64,000 nucleotides of DNA from CAZRXG01 sp964603985 (GTDB lineage Bacteria; Chloroflexota; Anaerolineae; Aggregatilineales; UBA3940), in NCBI GenBank assembly GCA_964603985.1, contig CAZRXG010000006.1, positions 1 through 64,000 on the forward strand, given 5' to 3'. Below, one piece after another: positions 50,927 through 59,290 of the stretch (its first letter is position 1; every line of letters begins with the position of its first letter). A program made the translations under genes and the position numbers. The notes beneath the pieces are model-generated. The model made no database searches. It saw nothing but the letters and a program-made list of their open reading frames with translations, and was not told the origin of the DNA.

Positions 50927-51913
50927 ATGGACAAACGCAAGAGGTTGGAAGCCACGATTCACGGCGAGCCGGTTGACCGGGTCGCCGTTGCTGTGTGGCG
51001 TCACTGGCCGGGAGACGATCAGCGCGCGGAAGATCAGGCCGCAGCCCACATCGCCTTTCAGCGCGAATTTGACTGGGATTTCGTCAAGGTTTCCCCCTCC
51101 AGCAGCTTTTGCCTGAAGGACTGGGGGGTTGAAGATCGGTGGGAGGGCACCATCGAGGGCACACGACGCTATACGCGCCGCGTGGTCGCAAAGCCTGAGG
51201 ACTGGCTGAGTCTCAAGATCCTCGACCCGACGGAGGGTTGGTTAGGCGAGCAGTTGCGCTGCCTGGCGTTGCTGCGGAAAGCCTTTAAGAAGGATGTCCC
51301 CTTTATCCAGACGATTTTCAGCCCGCTGGCGCAGGCCAAGAATCTGGCCGGGCAGGATACATTGCTGCTTCACATGCGGCAGAACGCGGGGCAGGTTCAC
51401 CACGCTTTGCAGACCATCGCGGATACCACAGTGCGCTTCATTCACGAGGCCGAAGATCGGGGCATTGCGGGCATCTTCTACGCCGTGCAGCATGCCCGGT
51501 ACCTGTTCATGAGCGAGGCCGAGTACCAGGTGTTCGGCAGGCCCTATGACCTGCAAGTTTTGGCGGCGACCAAAGATCTGTGGATGAATGTGCTGCACCT
51601 GCATGGTTCGCATACGATGTTCAAGCTGCTGGCCGATTACCCGGTGCAGGTGGTGAACTGGCACGACCGCGAGTCGCCGCCCGGACTGGGGAAGGGGCTG
51701 AAGGAGATCAAGGGGGCTGCCAGCGGCGGCGTGAGCCGGGACGTGCTGCACAGGGACGACCCCACAGAGGCGCTTGAGCAGGCCGAGGACGCGTTTGCCC
51801 AGACGGGAGGACGACGCTGGGTGCTGGGCACGGGCTGCGTCGTGCTGGTCACAACCCCACGCGGGAACCTGCAAAAGCTGCGGGCTTTGGCGGAGGAGCT
51901 AAAGCCCGACTAA
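50927..51913 (+). CDS. Uroporphyrinogen decarboxylase (URO-D) superfamily protein
   Basis: The 329-residue protein has the URO-D-type barrel: RLEATIHGEPVDRVAVAVWRHW at the start (quoted in part), FDWDFVKVSPSS (about 43-54), a middle QTIFSPLAQAKNL and the C-terminal GTGCVVLVTTPRGNLQKLR. True HemE begins with a conserved P-W-x-MRQAGRY segment and an Asp for decarboxylation; these are not evident here, so heme synthesis is unlikely. Distant members are corrinoid or methylthiol methyltransferases or uncharacterised. ATG 50927 has GGGGGAAA 4 bases before it. It follows the small TPR gene closely and may be in the same transcript. Substrate unknown. Confidence 0.75.
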   Translation: MDKRKRLEATIHGEPVDRVAVAVWRHWPGDDQRAEDQAAAHIAFQREFDWDFVKVSPSSSFCLKDWGVEDRWEGTIEGTRRYTRRVVAKPEDWLSLKILDPTEGWLGEQLRCLALLRKAFKKDVPFIQTIFSPLAQAKNLAGQDTLLLHMRQNAGQVHHALQTIADTTVRFIHEAEDRGIAGIFYAVQHARYLFMSEAEYQVFGRPYDLQVLAATKDLWMNVLHLHGSHTMFKLLADYPVQVVNWHDRESPPGLGKGLKEIKGAASGGVSRDVLHRDDPTEALEQAEDAFAQTGGRRWVLGTGCVVLVTTPRGNLQKLRALAEELKPD

Positions 51914-51935
51914 TATCGCGCCTTCGGGAATGCGC

Positions 51936-52319
51936 TCAATCAGGAGAGGCGAACCGGGTTATCACTTCCCGTAAATGTGCGGGGTCGAATGGCTTGGGGA
52001 TGATTTCGTCGATGCCTGCCTCGGCGGCCAGTTCACCGACCTCGTGGCCGGTGCGGGCCGTCACCGCGACGACGGGTAAGTCGGCGATATCGGGGTTGGC
52101 ACGGATGGCCGCACAGACTTCGTAGCCATTCATGTGCGGCATGGCGAGATCGAGAAGGACCAGGCGGATCTCCTCTCCGCGTTGGGCCAGGATCTCCAGG
52201 CCGGTTTCTCCATCGGTTGCGGTTATGGCAGGAATGTCCATTGCTTTAAGATATTGCCTCATCAGGGCAATTGTCATCTCGTCGTCGTCAAGCACGAGGA
52301 CATAGCCTGTTTCACTCAT
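51936..52319 (-). CDS. Single-domain response regulator (CheY-like)
   Basis: The 127-residue receiver domain has no output module. The acidic pocket is DDDE (11-14), the phospho-acceptor Asp57 in LVLLDLAMPHMNG and Lys109 in IIPKPF, so phosphorylation should be possible. No histidine kinase is adjacent. The gene is convergent with the URO-D-like gene (stop codons 22 bases apart). The start ATG 52319 follows a GCAAATAG stretch without a strong ribosome site. The sequence differs from the regulator at 37240-37611, so these are separate subfamilies; both probably act on remote partners, for instance in motility or cell-surface control. Confidence 0.88.
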   Translation of the reverse strand: MSETGYVLVLDDDEMTIALMRQYLKAMDIPAITATDGETGLEILAQRGEEIRLVLLDLAMPHMNGYEVCAAIRANPDIADLPVVAVTARTGHEVGELAAEAGIDEIIPKPFDPAHLREVITRFASPD

Positions 52320-52547
52320 CTATTTGCACCCCTTGCTTTCTCGAGGCGTTGGCAGTTTCAAGTACTGTGCAGGCAGGCAAGATCGGTAAGGGTATAAGGG
52401 TTCCTCACTTGTCAGTATACAGCGTGATGAGGCTCTCCCATATAGGGTCTTTCCCCCATAAGAGGCACCGAATCGGTCGGATGGCAGGCGAAAAGTGGTC
52501 GCCGTGTAGAATGCGCCGGGGAGCCGTGTGATCGGCTGCCGGGGCCT

Positions 52548-55500
52548 TCACGGGGCAGGCAGGCTGACGAAGCCGAGATCGTAGCGCTGGATGGTCCCGG
52601 CTCCGGTGTCGGAGAGGAAGAGGTGCCCTTCATCGTCGACCGCGAGGCCGCCCGCGAGCTGGATGGTGTTGAAGTCGCCGAAGCTGTAGTAGTACTGCCC
52701 TGTGCCGGTGAAGACGATCACGCGGAAAGCCTCCGGGTCGGTGACGTAGACGCTGCCCCCGGCATCGATGGCGATGTACGGGCGCTCGTTGGTCTGGGCG
52801 AACCAGGCCTCGACCGGCCACTGCCGGAGAGCCAACCCGGCGAGCGTGAAGACCTGGATGCGCTGGTTCCAGGTGTCGGCGACGTAGAGGTTTTGATTAC
52901 CCTCGATGGCGAGGCCGACCGGCTCGTCAAGCTGGCCGTCAAGCGTGCCGCCGCTGCCGATCTGGCGCTCGAAGTTCCCCTGGTCATCGAACACCTGGAC
53001 GCGTTTGTTGCCGGTGTCGGCCAGGTACACGTAGCCCTCGTCGTCAACGACGATTCCGCGTGGCCCCCAGAAGGCCCGCGGGTCGGAAAGCTCGTTCGGC
53101 CCCTCGACGCCCCAGGTTGCCAGGGATCGGCCCTGCGGTGAGAACTTGACGACACGGTGATTCCAGGTATCGGCGACGTAGATGTTCCCGTCGGGGCCGA
53201 CGGCGACATCCCAGGGCTCGTTAAGCGCATCGGGCTGGGAGGCGGGGCCGTAGGAGCCGAAGGAGTCGACGAGGTTGCCGTCCGGGTCGAAAACGGCAAC
53301 GCGGTGATTCTGGGTGTCGGCAACGTAAAGCAGGCCATCGGGGCCAAGCGCCAGACCGTGCGGTTGGTTCAAAAGCCCACTGCCGAAGGTCAGAGCGGGG
53401 GTCAGCTCGCGCTGATGCTCGGCGTAGGGGTCAATCGCCTCGGCGATCTCGCTGGCCGCGACGCCGTAGTCCCACACCTGGGCGAACACGTCTTTGCGCA
53501 CGTAGAAGCGCATGTGCTCGGCGACCGGCCACTCGCTGAGCTCGAAGTTTTCCCCCTTGGCTTCGCCGTAGGTGGTGTAGTCGCGGTTGTAGAAGATCTC
53601 CCAGATGCCGCGCTGGAGGGCGGGATCGTTGTATACGTTGCGGAAGATCTGGAGGACCTCGGACGGCGACTTGTCTTTCAGGTTGAAATAGTCCTGCATC
53701 GGCCACCACATGCGGACGTACTCAAACCGGTAGTAGCGGTCGCCGAGCAGCGACTCGACCTTGTTCCAGTTGCTCGGCCCGGCCAGCAGCACCGGCGCAT
53801 CGCCGATCAGGCCGCGCGAGGGCTGCTCACCGTAGAAGATGGCGTTGTAGTAGTCGCGCAGATACCAGGTATAAGGCCACGATACCTGGTTATCGTAGGC
53901 AACGCGCAGCCCGTAGCCGTCGGTGGTTTTGAGCGAGATCTCCTCGATCTGGTCGAGCACTTCCTTGACGGCCCCCGCCGAGTGGGCGTAGACCAGGTAC
54001 TCAGTCGCGTCGTCGTAGCTGACGTAGGCGGCCCGCCAGGCGGCGCGGGCAGTCAGGAAGGTCAGCCAGCCGACCAGACACAGGCTGATCAGGCGCGCCC
54101 ACTGACCGGGCCGGGTGCGCCGGGCGTAGGTGATCACCACGACCAGGGCGATGAAAAAGACGCCCAGCCCGGCCAGCCAGCCGTAGGTAGCGGAGAGTTC
54201 GGCGATGGTGTGCCCGGTGAAGATGGGCGACTGGTATTTGACCGGGATGATGGTGTTGCACAGCGGGTTACGGGGCACGCGCGCGCAGCCGGGCGCTACG
54301 ACGCGCAGCAGCGTGATCCCCAGCAGAGGGAAGAGAACGAACAGCAGCCAGGTGCCCTTCTCCCACAGCGCGCGCCAATCGATGCGCTCCAGCAGGCGGC
54401 CTGCCACCCAGCCGCCGAGCAGGATCATGGGCGTGGTGAGGTGCGTGGTCAGCCAGGGCATCTTCTCACCGGCGTAGCTGTAGGCAAACACGTTGACTAG
54501 TGCCCAGTAGCCGATGAACAGCAGGACGGGGAAGTCTATCGGCGCGTCGAGGTCGAGCGGCGGGCGGGGCGACGGGGGGGACGCTGCCAACTCCGCGAGC
54601 GGCTGCGCCTCTTCGCTCGTCCCGGCTTCTTCGCCAGTCTGGGCGGGGGTTTCGTCCCCGGCGCTGCGCCCGAACAGCCCGCCGATCAGGCTGCCCAGCC
54701 CGATCACCCCGGCGGCCAGCGAGAGGATGACGGGCAGAAACTCGTAGATGGGCAGCAGGACCATGATGTAATAGTAGCCGGGTTGGCTGCCGCGCTCGAC
54801 GCCCTGCTGCTCCAACCAGTAGCCCAGCGACCCGATCACACCGGTGCCCAACCCGGACCCACTGGTGAACATGGTCGTGAAGAAGAAGATGAAGATCAGC
54901 CAGTAAAGCGCGCCGATGGACAGCCAGCGGCTGGTGAAGAAAGCCCGGAGCCAGTCTGTGATGTCAGGAGACACTTCGACCGTGCTACCGGAGTCGGCGG
55001 CGGTGGCCGTGGTGGCGGACACGCGGCGGGTTTTGGGGGGCTTCATGCCCCACAGCAGGCCAGCGACTATGCTGATGACCAGCATGGGGATGGTGAAGTT
55101 AACGCTGCGTTGAACGCCAAGATCCGACTCATCTACCGGGTTAAGCTGCGTCAGGGGTGTCAGGAAGTCCGGCGGCGCGGCCAGCAGGTTGACCAGCTTA
55201 CTGGCGATGATGCGCGTGGAGTGCATCACGAAGGGGGTGAGCAGCGGCAGGACGAGCGTGCCCATCACGATCATGACATCCAGCTCCGGGAAGCGGCGCA
55301 GGTTGCGCCACTGCCCGACCAGCACCGAGATGAACAGCACGGCGACCGCGAGCGCCAGCACCAGCAGGGTGATGGTTCGTGGCAGGTTGAACGGCGCGAT
55401 GGTGGACGGCAGCGCGGCTGCTTCGGCTGCCGAGGGGTCGAGCGGGGTGACGGTTCCGGTATCCGCCAGCGCTCCCATGCCTCCCTGCTGGAGAAGGGTG

Positions 55501-56246
55501 AACACGACCAGCGACACCAGCGCGAGCAGCGTGACGATCACGGCGATCCCGAAGATCAGGTACAGCGTCCTGCTTTCCCACTCGGCGTCGAGCAGGCGCG
55601 AGATGAAGTACAGCGTCAGGAAGCTGCCGAAGATGGCGATGTAGATAAAGGCCACTTCCTTGGAGGCAAACATCACCGCCTGTGCCCCGCCGATCCACAG
55701 CAGGTATTTGAATTCGCGCTCCTCGATGTAGCGCCACGCCATCAGCGCGATCACCACCCCGGCCAGGATGGCGGGGATGTCGTGGCGGATGTAGCGCGAG
55801 TAGTAGAGGATCAGCGGCGAGATCAGGAAGAAGAAGGAGGCGGCCAGCGCCCCCAGGCGGCCCAGCCACTTACGCATGAAGTAGGGCATCATCACCAGGA
55901 TGACGCCCAGGACCGCCGGGTAGATGCGCGCGGTGAAGTCGTTATCCCCGAAGAGCAGGTAGCTCAGGGCCGTCATGTGGAAGAGCAGCGGGCCGTGCAT
56001 CAGCGGGGTGTGCTGGAAGCCGTTCCCCTGGTAGAGGTTCCACGAATAGCGGGTGTGGAGGCTCTCGTCGTGGCTCATGACGCGCACGCCCAGATCCCAG
56101 AAGCGGGTCAGGACGGCCAGGATAAAAAGGACGATGTAGGCCAGTTGTTCGCCATCGATGAAGAGCAGGCGGGTCAGCCGCTCTTCCAGCCCGGATAGGG
56201 GGCGTTTCTCCTCGGTGGCGGGCATCGATTCTTCTCGCAGGGTCAT
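52548..56246 (-). CDS. Agl23-like (TIGR03663) membrane protein with C-terminal NHL propeller
   Basis: The 1232-residue protein starts with a GT39-like membrane domain (about 20-640, many helices), with the external acidic pair in MSHDESLHTRYSW (57-69). This matches TIGR03663, the flippase-activity-associated Agl23 group. A soluble region (about 700-930) precedes an NHL-type beta-propeller of about six blades (about 945-1225). Blades have the pattern P-x-[GD][LV]A-x5-[GN]-x-[LIY]YVADT-x-N-x-R[VI]. NHL propellers bind proteins, sugars or RNA; here it lies outside the cell. ATG 56246 has AGAGGAA 6 bases upstream. It is the last gene of the glycosylation/ECF operon, 38 bases after the anti-sigma gene. 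Its role in glycan transfer is inferred. Confidence 0.85.
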   Translation of the reverse strand: MTLREESMPATEEKRPLSGLEERLTRLLFIDGEQLAYIVLFILAVLTRFWDLGVRVMSHDESLHTRYSWNLYQGNGFQHTPLMHGPLLFHMTALSYLLFGDNDFTARIYPAVLGVILVMMPYFMRKWLGRLGALAASFFFLISPLILYYSRYIRHDIPAILAGVVIALMAWRYIEEREFKYLLWIGGAQAVMFASKEVAFIYIAIFGSFLTLYFISRLLDAEWESRTLYLIFGIAVIVTLLALVSLVVFTLLQQGGMGALADTGTVTPLDPSAAEAAALPSTIAPFNLPRTITLLVLALAVAVLFISVLVGQWRNLRRFPELDVMIVMGTLVLPLLTPFVMHSTRIIASKLVNLLAAPPDFLTPLTQLNPVDESDLGVQRSVNFTIPMLVISIVAGLLWGMKPPKTRRVSATTATAADSGSTVEVSPDITDWLRAFFTSRWLSIGALYWLIFIFFFTTMFTSGSGLGTGVIGSLGYWLEQQGVERGSQPGYYYIMVLLPIYEFLPVILSLAAGVIGLGSLIGGLFGRSAGDETPAQTGEEAGTSEEAQPLAELAASPPSPRPPLDLDAPIDFPVLLFIGYWALVNVFAYSYAGEKMPWLTTHLTTPMILLGGWVAGRLLERIDWRALWEKGTWLLFVLFPLLGITLLRVVAPGCARVPRNPLCNTIIPVKYQSPIFTGHTIAELSATYGWLAGLGVFFIALVVVITYARRTRPGQWARLISLCLVGWLTFLTARAAWRAAYVSYDDATEYLVYAHSAGAVKEVLDQIEEISLKTTDGYGLRVAYDNQVSWPYTWYLRDYYNAIFYGEQPSRGLIGDAPVLLAGPSNWNKVESLLGDRYYRFEYVRMWWPMQDYFNLKDKSPSEVLQIFRNVYNDPALQRGIWEIFYNRDYTTYGEAKGENFELSEWPVAEHMRFYVRKDVFAQVWDYGVAASEIAEAIDPYAEHQRELTPALTFGSGLLNQPHGLALGPDGLLYVADTQNHRVAVFDPDGNLVDSFGSYGPASQPDALNEPWDVAVGPDGNIYVADTWNHRVVKFSPQGRSLATWGVEGPNELSDPRAFWGPRGIVVDDEGYVYLADTGNKRVQVFDDQGNFERQIGSGGTLDGQLDEPVGLAIEGNQNLYVADTWNQRIQVFTLAGLALRQWPVEAWFAQTNERPYIAIDAGGSVYVTDPEAFRVIVFTGTGQYYYSFGDFNTIQLAGGLAVDDEGHLFLSDTGAGTIQRYDLGFVSLPAP

Positions 56247-56284
56247 CGGCGTTCCTCTGTGTGCTCGGAATAAACCTTGGTGTC

Positions 56285-56815
56285 TTACGGCGCTGTCGGG
56301 GCCAACGGGACGGGCGCGGCAGGAAGCGGCGTGCCGGACAGGGCGGATGTTGCGACCGGCGTCGCGCTCGGCGCGAGGGCGACGGCCTGCGACGTGTCCC
56401 CCGACTCAAACACGACCGACGGCGGGTCGAGGGTGGTATCGGCACCGGGCGCGAGGTACGTGCCCACCGGCTGCGGCGTTCTGCTGGCGGGCAGATAGGC
56501 GACCCCGGCGGCGAGGGGGGCGGCCAGCAGCAGCAGGCTCAGCACCACAGGCCGCAGGATCGGCGTGATGTGCCCGCGCACCGGGGAGGCGAGCCGGGCG
56601 GTGATGATCTGCCACCACTGCCCGATCTGCGCCTCGCGCGGGGCGGGGGCCTGGCCCAGCGCCAGCCGCAGGTCGGCGGACAGGCGCTCGTAGCGGGCGA
56701 GCTTCTCGCGGCAGGCCGGGCAGGCGGCCACGTGCTGGCGGACGATAACGGCACGTCGCGGGCGCAACTGCCCTTCAACGTAGGCGATCAAGAGGTGGTC
56801 GACGTGTTTAGTCAT
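56285..56815 (-). CDS. Zinc-binding anti-sigma factor
   Basis: The 176-residue single-pass membrane protein has an N-terminal zinc anti-sigma domain with H-x3-C-x2-C (His28, Cys32, Cys35 in QHVAACPACRE). One hydrophobic helix (about 88-106) and an outer Ala/Pro/Thr-rich tail follow. Such proteins hold their ECF sigma factor inactive until an envelope or redox signal arrives. Its start overlaps the end of the sigma-factor gene by 8 bases (56808-56815), as is usual for such pairs. The outer tail has no recognisable sensor domain. The next gene in the operon is the Agl23-NHL protein. Confidence 0.88.
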   Translation of the reverse strand: MTKHVDHLLIAYVEGQLRPRRAVIVRQHVAACPACREKLARYERLSADLRLALGQAPAPREAQIGQWWQIITARLASPVRGHITPILRPVVLSLLLLAAPLAAGVAYLPASRTPQPVGTYLAPGADTTLDPPSVVFESGDTSQAVALAPSATPVATSALSGTPLPAAPVPLAPTAP

Positions 56816-57407
56816 GGCCGAATACTCCTTCAGGGAGCGCGTCGCGCTGCTCCGACAGGATGTGATAAAGCGCCTCGTGCGCCAGCCGCACGCGCGACTC
56901 GGCGGTCTTCTGCGGGCAGTCCAGCACCGCAGCCATCTCGCGGTAGGTCAGGCCGTCGAAGTAGCGCAGCACGACGGCCTCGCGCAGCTTGGGCGAGAGG
57001 TCGCGCAGCGCATCCAGCACGGTCTCGCGCACGCCGCGCTGCTCGACGATGGCCTCCGGCTGCGGTTCCGAGCCGGGCAGCCACTCGACCGCGTCGGACA
57101 GGCTGATGGTCGGCAGCCACCTGCGGCGGCGCTTGTTGCGGCAGCGGCTCATGGTGATGGTGTACAGCCAGGTGCGGAAGCTGCTGCGGGCCGGGTCGAA
57201 GCGGTCGAGGGTCTGGAAGGCGTAGGCGAAGCTGTCCTGGACGACCTCCTCGGCGTCCTGCGGGTTGAGCAGCACGCCGTAGGCCAGGCGATAGGTGGCC
57301 CGCACAAAGTGCCGGTAGATGGCAGCGCAGGCCGCCTGATCGCCCGCGCGGGCGGCGTCGATCAGGGCGGGGAGGGTCTCGTCGGGACGGGTCGCCAGAT
57401 CAGTCAT
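56808..57407 (-). CDS. ECF RNA polymerase sigma factor
   Basis: The 199-residue sigma-70 family factor of the extracytoplasmic-function class. Region 2 spans about 20-95 (NPQDAEEVVQDSFAYAFQTLDRFDP is the core-binding/-10 recognition part, quoted in part). Region 4 spans about 125-185 (LRDLSPKLREAVVLRYFDGLTYREMAAVL, helix-turn-helix for the -35 box). Regions 1 and 3 are absent, as expected. The last 8 bases overlap the anti-sigma gene. It lies 59 bases downstream of a GT39-like gene, and the anti-sigma and Agl23-NHL genes follow, so it probably controls envelope glycosylation genes including its own operon. The target promoter sequence is unknown. Confidence 0.93.
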   Translation of the reverse strand: MTDLATRPDETLPALIDAARAGDQAACAAIYRHFVRATYRLAYGVLLNPQDAEEVVQDSFAYAFQTLDRFDPARSSFRTWLYTITMSRCRNKRRRRWLPTISLSDAVEWLPGSEPQPEAIVEQRGVRETVLDALRDLSPKLREAVVLRYFDGLTYREMAAVLDCPQKTAESRVRLAHEALYHILSEQRDALPEGVFGHD

Positions 57408-57466
57408 CGTTCCCTTTTACGCTCTGCAGCATCCTCTGATTATACACACCCGGCACGTCCTAAGTC

Positions 57467-59290
57467 TCACCCTTCCGGCACGCCGGTCGCGGGCGCGATG
57501 CGGTACACGTCTTCGCGCACCCACAGAATAACCCGCTCCTCGTACGGCAGAGTGCCGGCGGTGCGGTACAGCGTCCAATGGATGAAGTCCTTCACGGACA
57601 GCCCGCCCGGCGTCCACGTGCGCACGATGACGAAATCCTGCCCGACGTAACTCGATCCGAGCGCCGGGTCGGCCCCGTCGGCGGGCGTGATGACCATCAC
57701 ACTCTCGACGGTCGGGTCGGCGCGGGCGACGAAGGTCAGGTCGGTGAAGTCGCGCAGCGCCCAGGCCAGCGCGCCGTCGGGATCGGCCTGGACGCTGACG
57801 CTGGCGTCGTGCGGGTAGCCGGCGGCCAGCTCGCCGATCTCCTCGGCGGTGTCGACCAGGATGTCGAGTGCCGGTTGGGCGGGCGAGACGTTGAGCGCCT
57901 CGTAGGGGCTGGAGGGGTGGGTGAAGGCCAGGGAGACGCTCTGCCCGGCGGCGGCCATCAGGCCCAGCGCCAGCAGGCCAAGCCCCGCCCCTCGCCACGC
58001 AGCCCGCGGCCCCCACATGCTGGCGGCGGTCATCCACACGATGACGAGCAGCACGACCCACAGGACGACCAGGATCAGGTCGAGCGGTATGTCCCCGGCC
58101 GTCTGTATCTCGAACCTGGGGCGGAAATTCAGCAGGCGCGGCGATTGCAGGTAGCGGCTCAGGCTGGCGAAAATCATGCCGAACAAGGCCACCACTCCGG
58201 CCCCGTGCGCCCACACGCCCCAGCGGGGAGCGTCGTCGTCGCCCTCCCGGTCGAGCAGGCTGCCGATCACCGGCCCGGCCAGCGTCGCCAGCGGGACGAC
58301 GCTCCACAGCGCGTGGGCGGGCAGCGCGCCGGGGTAAACCAGGCCGACCAGCAGCGCGGCCACGCCCCACCCGGCCACGAAGCGCGGCCAGGGGTCGGGC
58401 GACTGGGAAGCGAGCCAGGCCCCGATCAGGCCGAAGACCAGCAGCAGAGGCTCGTAGATGCCCAGCGCCACACCGACGTAAGCCGCTCCCTGTGGGCGGC
58501 GCGTCAGGCCGGTCACCAGGCGGCCAAGCTGGTCGGCGAGCGCGCCCAGTCCATCGGGTGCGAGGAAGAACAACGTGCCGAGCAGGCCCAGCGTCGCCAG
58601 CAGGCCGATCAGGAAAACGCGCCAGGGGACTTCGCCCAGGCGCTCGCGCACCAATTCCGGTGTGAACACGCCCTCCTCGTCCGTGAGCAGCATGAAGCCC
58701 GCGCCGAGCAGCATCGTCAGCAGCGCGACCGGCGTGCCGAAGTCGGCCAGCAGCGCGACGCCCAGCGCCACCCCGGCCAGCGTGAGCATCCCGCGCCGGT
58801 CGGTGCTCAGGTAGCGCTCGAAGGCGGCCAGCATCAGCACCAGCCCCAACATGGCGAACCCGGTCCCGCCCACCTGCCGCGCGGCGACGACCGCGCCCGG
58901 CGAGAGGGCCAGCAGGCACACGGCGACCAGCGTCGGCAGGCGTCCCAGGCGGCGCCGGAAGAGCAGCGGCGTGAAGACCAGCGCCAGCCCGCCCAGCATC
59001 GAGGCGAAGCGGGCGGCAGCGTTGGTCGGGGAGGCGACGGCGAGGCCGATCACCAGCCCGGCGAAGGTCAGCGGGCTTTCGACCGCCCCCGTGCCGTACG
59101 CGTCCGCCGAGAGCAGATTCCAGGCCGCCATCGCCTGGCGCGCTTCGGACGGGCCGAGCGGGGCGGCTCCCAGCCTGACCCAGCGCAGCCCCAGCGCCAC
59201 CAGGAAGACGACCAGGTAGGCCAGCGTCTCGACCGAGACGGTGATGCGCCACGCGGCGCGCGGTTCGGGTTGAGCGACTGAGGCGGTCAC
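57467..59290 (-). CDS. GT39-like/TIGR03663-type membrane glycosyltransferase
   Basis: The 607-residue polytopic membrane protein has about twelve hydrophobic helices (from about residue 18 to 445) and a soluble tail (about 470-600). The first outer loop reads APLGPSEARQAM, with Ser-Glu in place of the usual Asp-Glu acidic pair, so catalysis may be altered. It resembles the Agl23-like protein at the end of the operon in its membrane part. The GTG at 59290 has AAGGAGG 4 bases before it and overlaps the stop of the upstream YYY gene (GTGA). The frame is open further upstream to 59554 but that part overlaps the YYY gene in another frame. Sugar and acceptor unknown. Confidence 0.8.
   Translation of the reverse strand: MTASVAQPEPRAAWRITVSVETLAYLVVFLVALGLRWVRLGAAPLGPSEARQAMAAWNLLSADAYGTGAVESPLTFAGLVIGLAVASPTNAAARFASMLGGLALVFTPLLFRRRLGRLPTLVAVCLLALSPGAVVAARQVGGTGFAMLGLVLMLAAFERYLSTDRRGMLTLAGVALGVALLADFGTPVALLTMLLGAGFMLLTDEEGVFTPELVRERLGEVPWRVFLIGLLATLGLLGTLFFLAPDGLGALADQLGRLVTGLTRRPQGAAYVGVALGIYEPLLLVFGLIGAWLASQSPDPWPRFVAGWGVAALLVGLVYPGALPAHALWSVVPLATLAGPVIGSLLDREGDDDAPRWGVWAHGAGVVALFGMIFASLSRYLQSPRLLNFRPRFEIQTAGDIPLDLILVVLWVVLLVIVWMTAASMWGPRAAWRGAGLGLLALGLMAAAGQSVSLAFTHPSSPYEALNVSPAQPALDILVDTAEEIGELAAGYPHDASVSVQADPDGALAWALRDFTDLTFVARADPTVESVMVITPADGADPALGSSYVGQDFVIVRTWTPGGLSVKDFIHWTLYRTAGTLPYEERVILWVREDVYRIAPATGVPEG

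Noticed and set aside
57417..59252. 611-codon minus-strand frame overlapping the GT39-like gene
   Set aside because: Same strand but another frame; Arg/Gly/Ala-rich product with no hydrophobic pattern, unlike the real membrane protein.
57578..59281. 567-codon plus-strand frame opposite the GT39-like gene
   Set aside because: Its Gln/Arg/His-rich composition is the expected complement of a Leu/Ala-rich membrane gene; there is no start signal.
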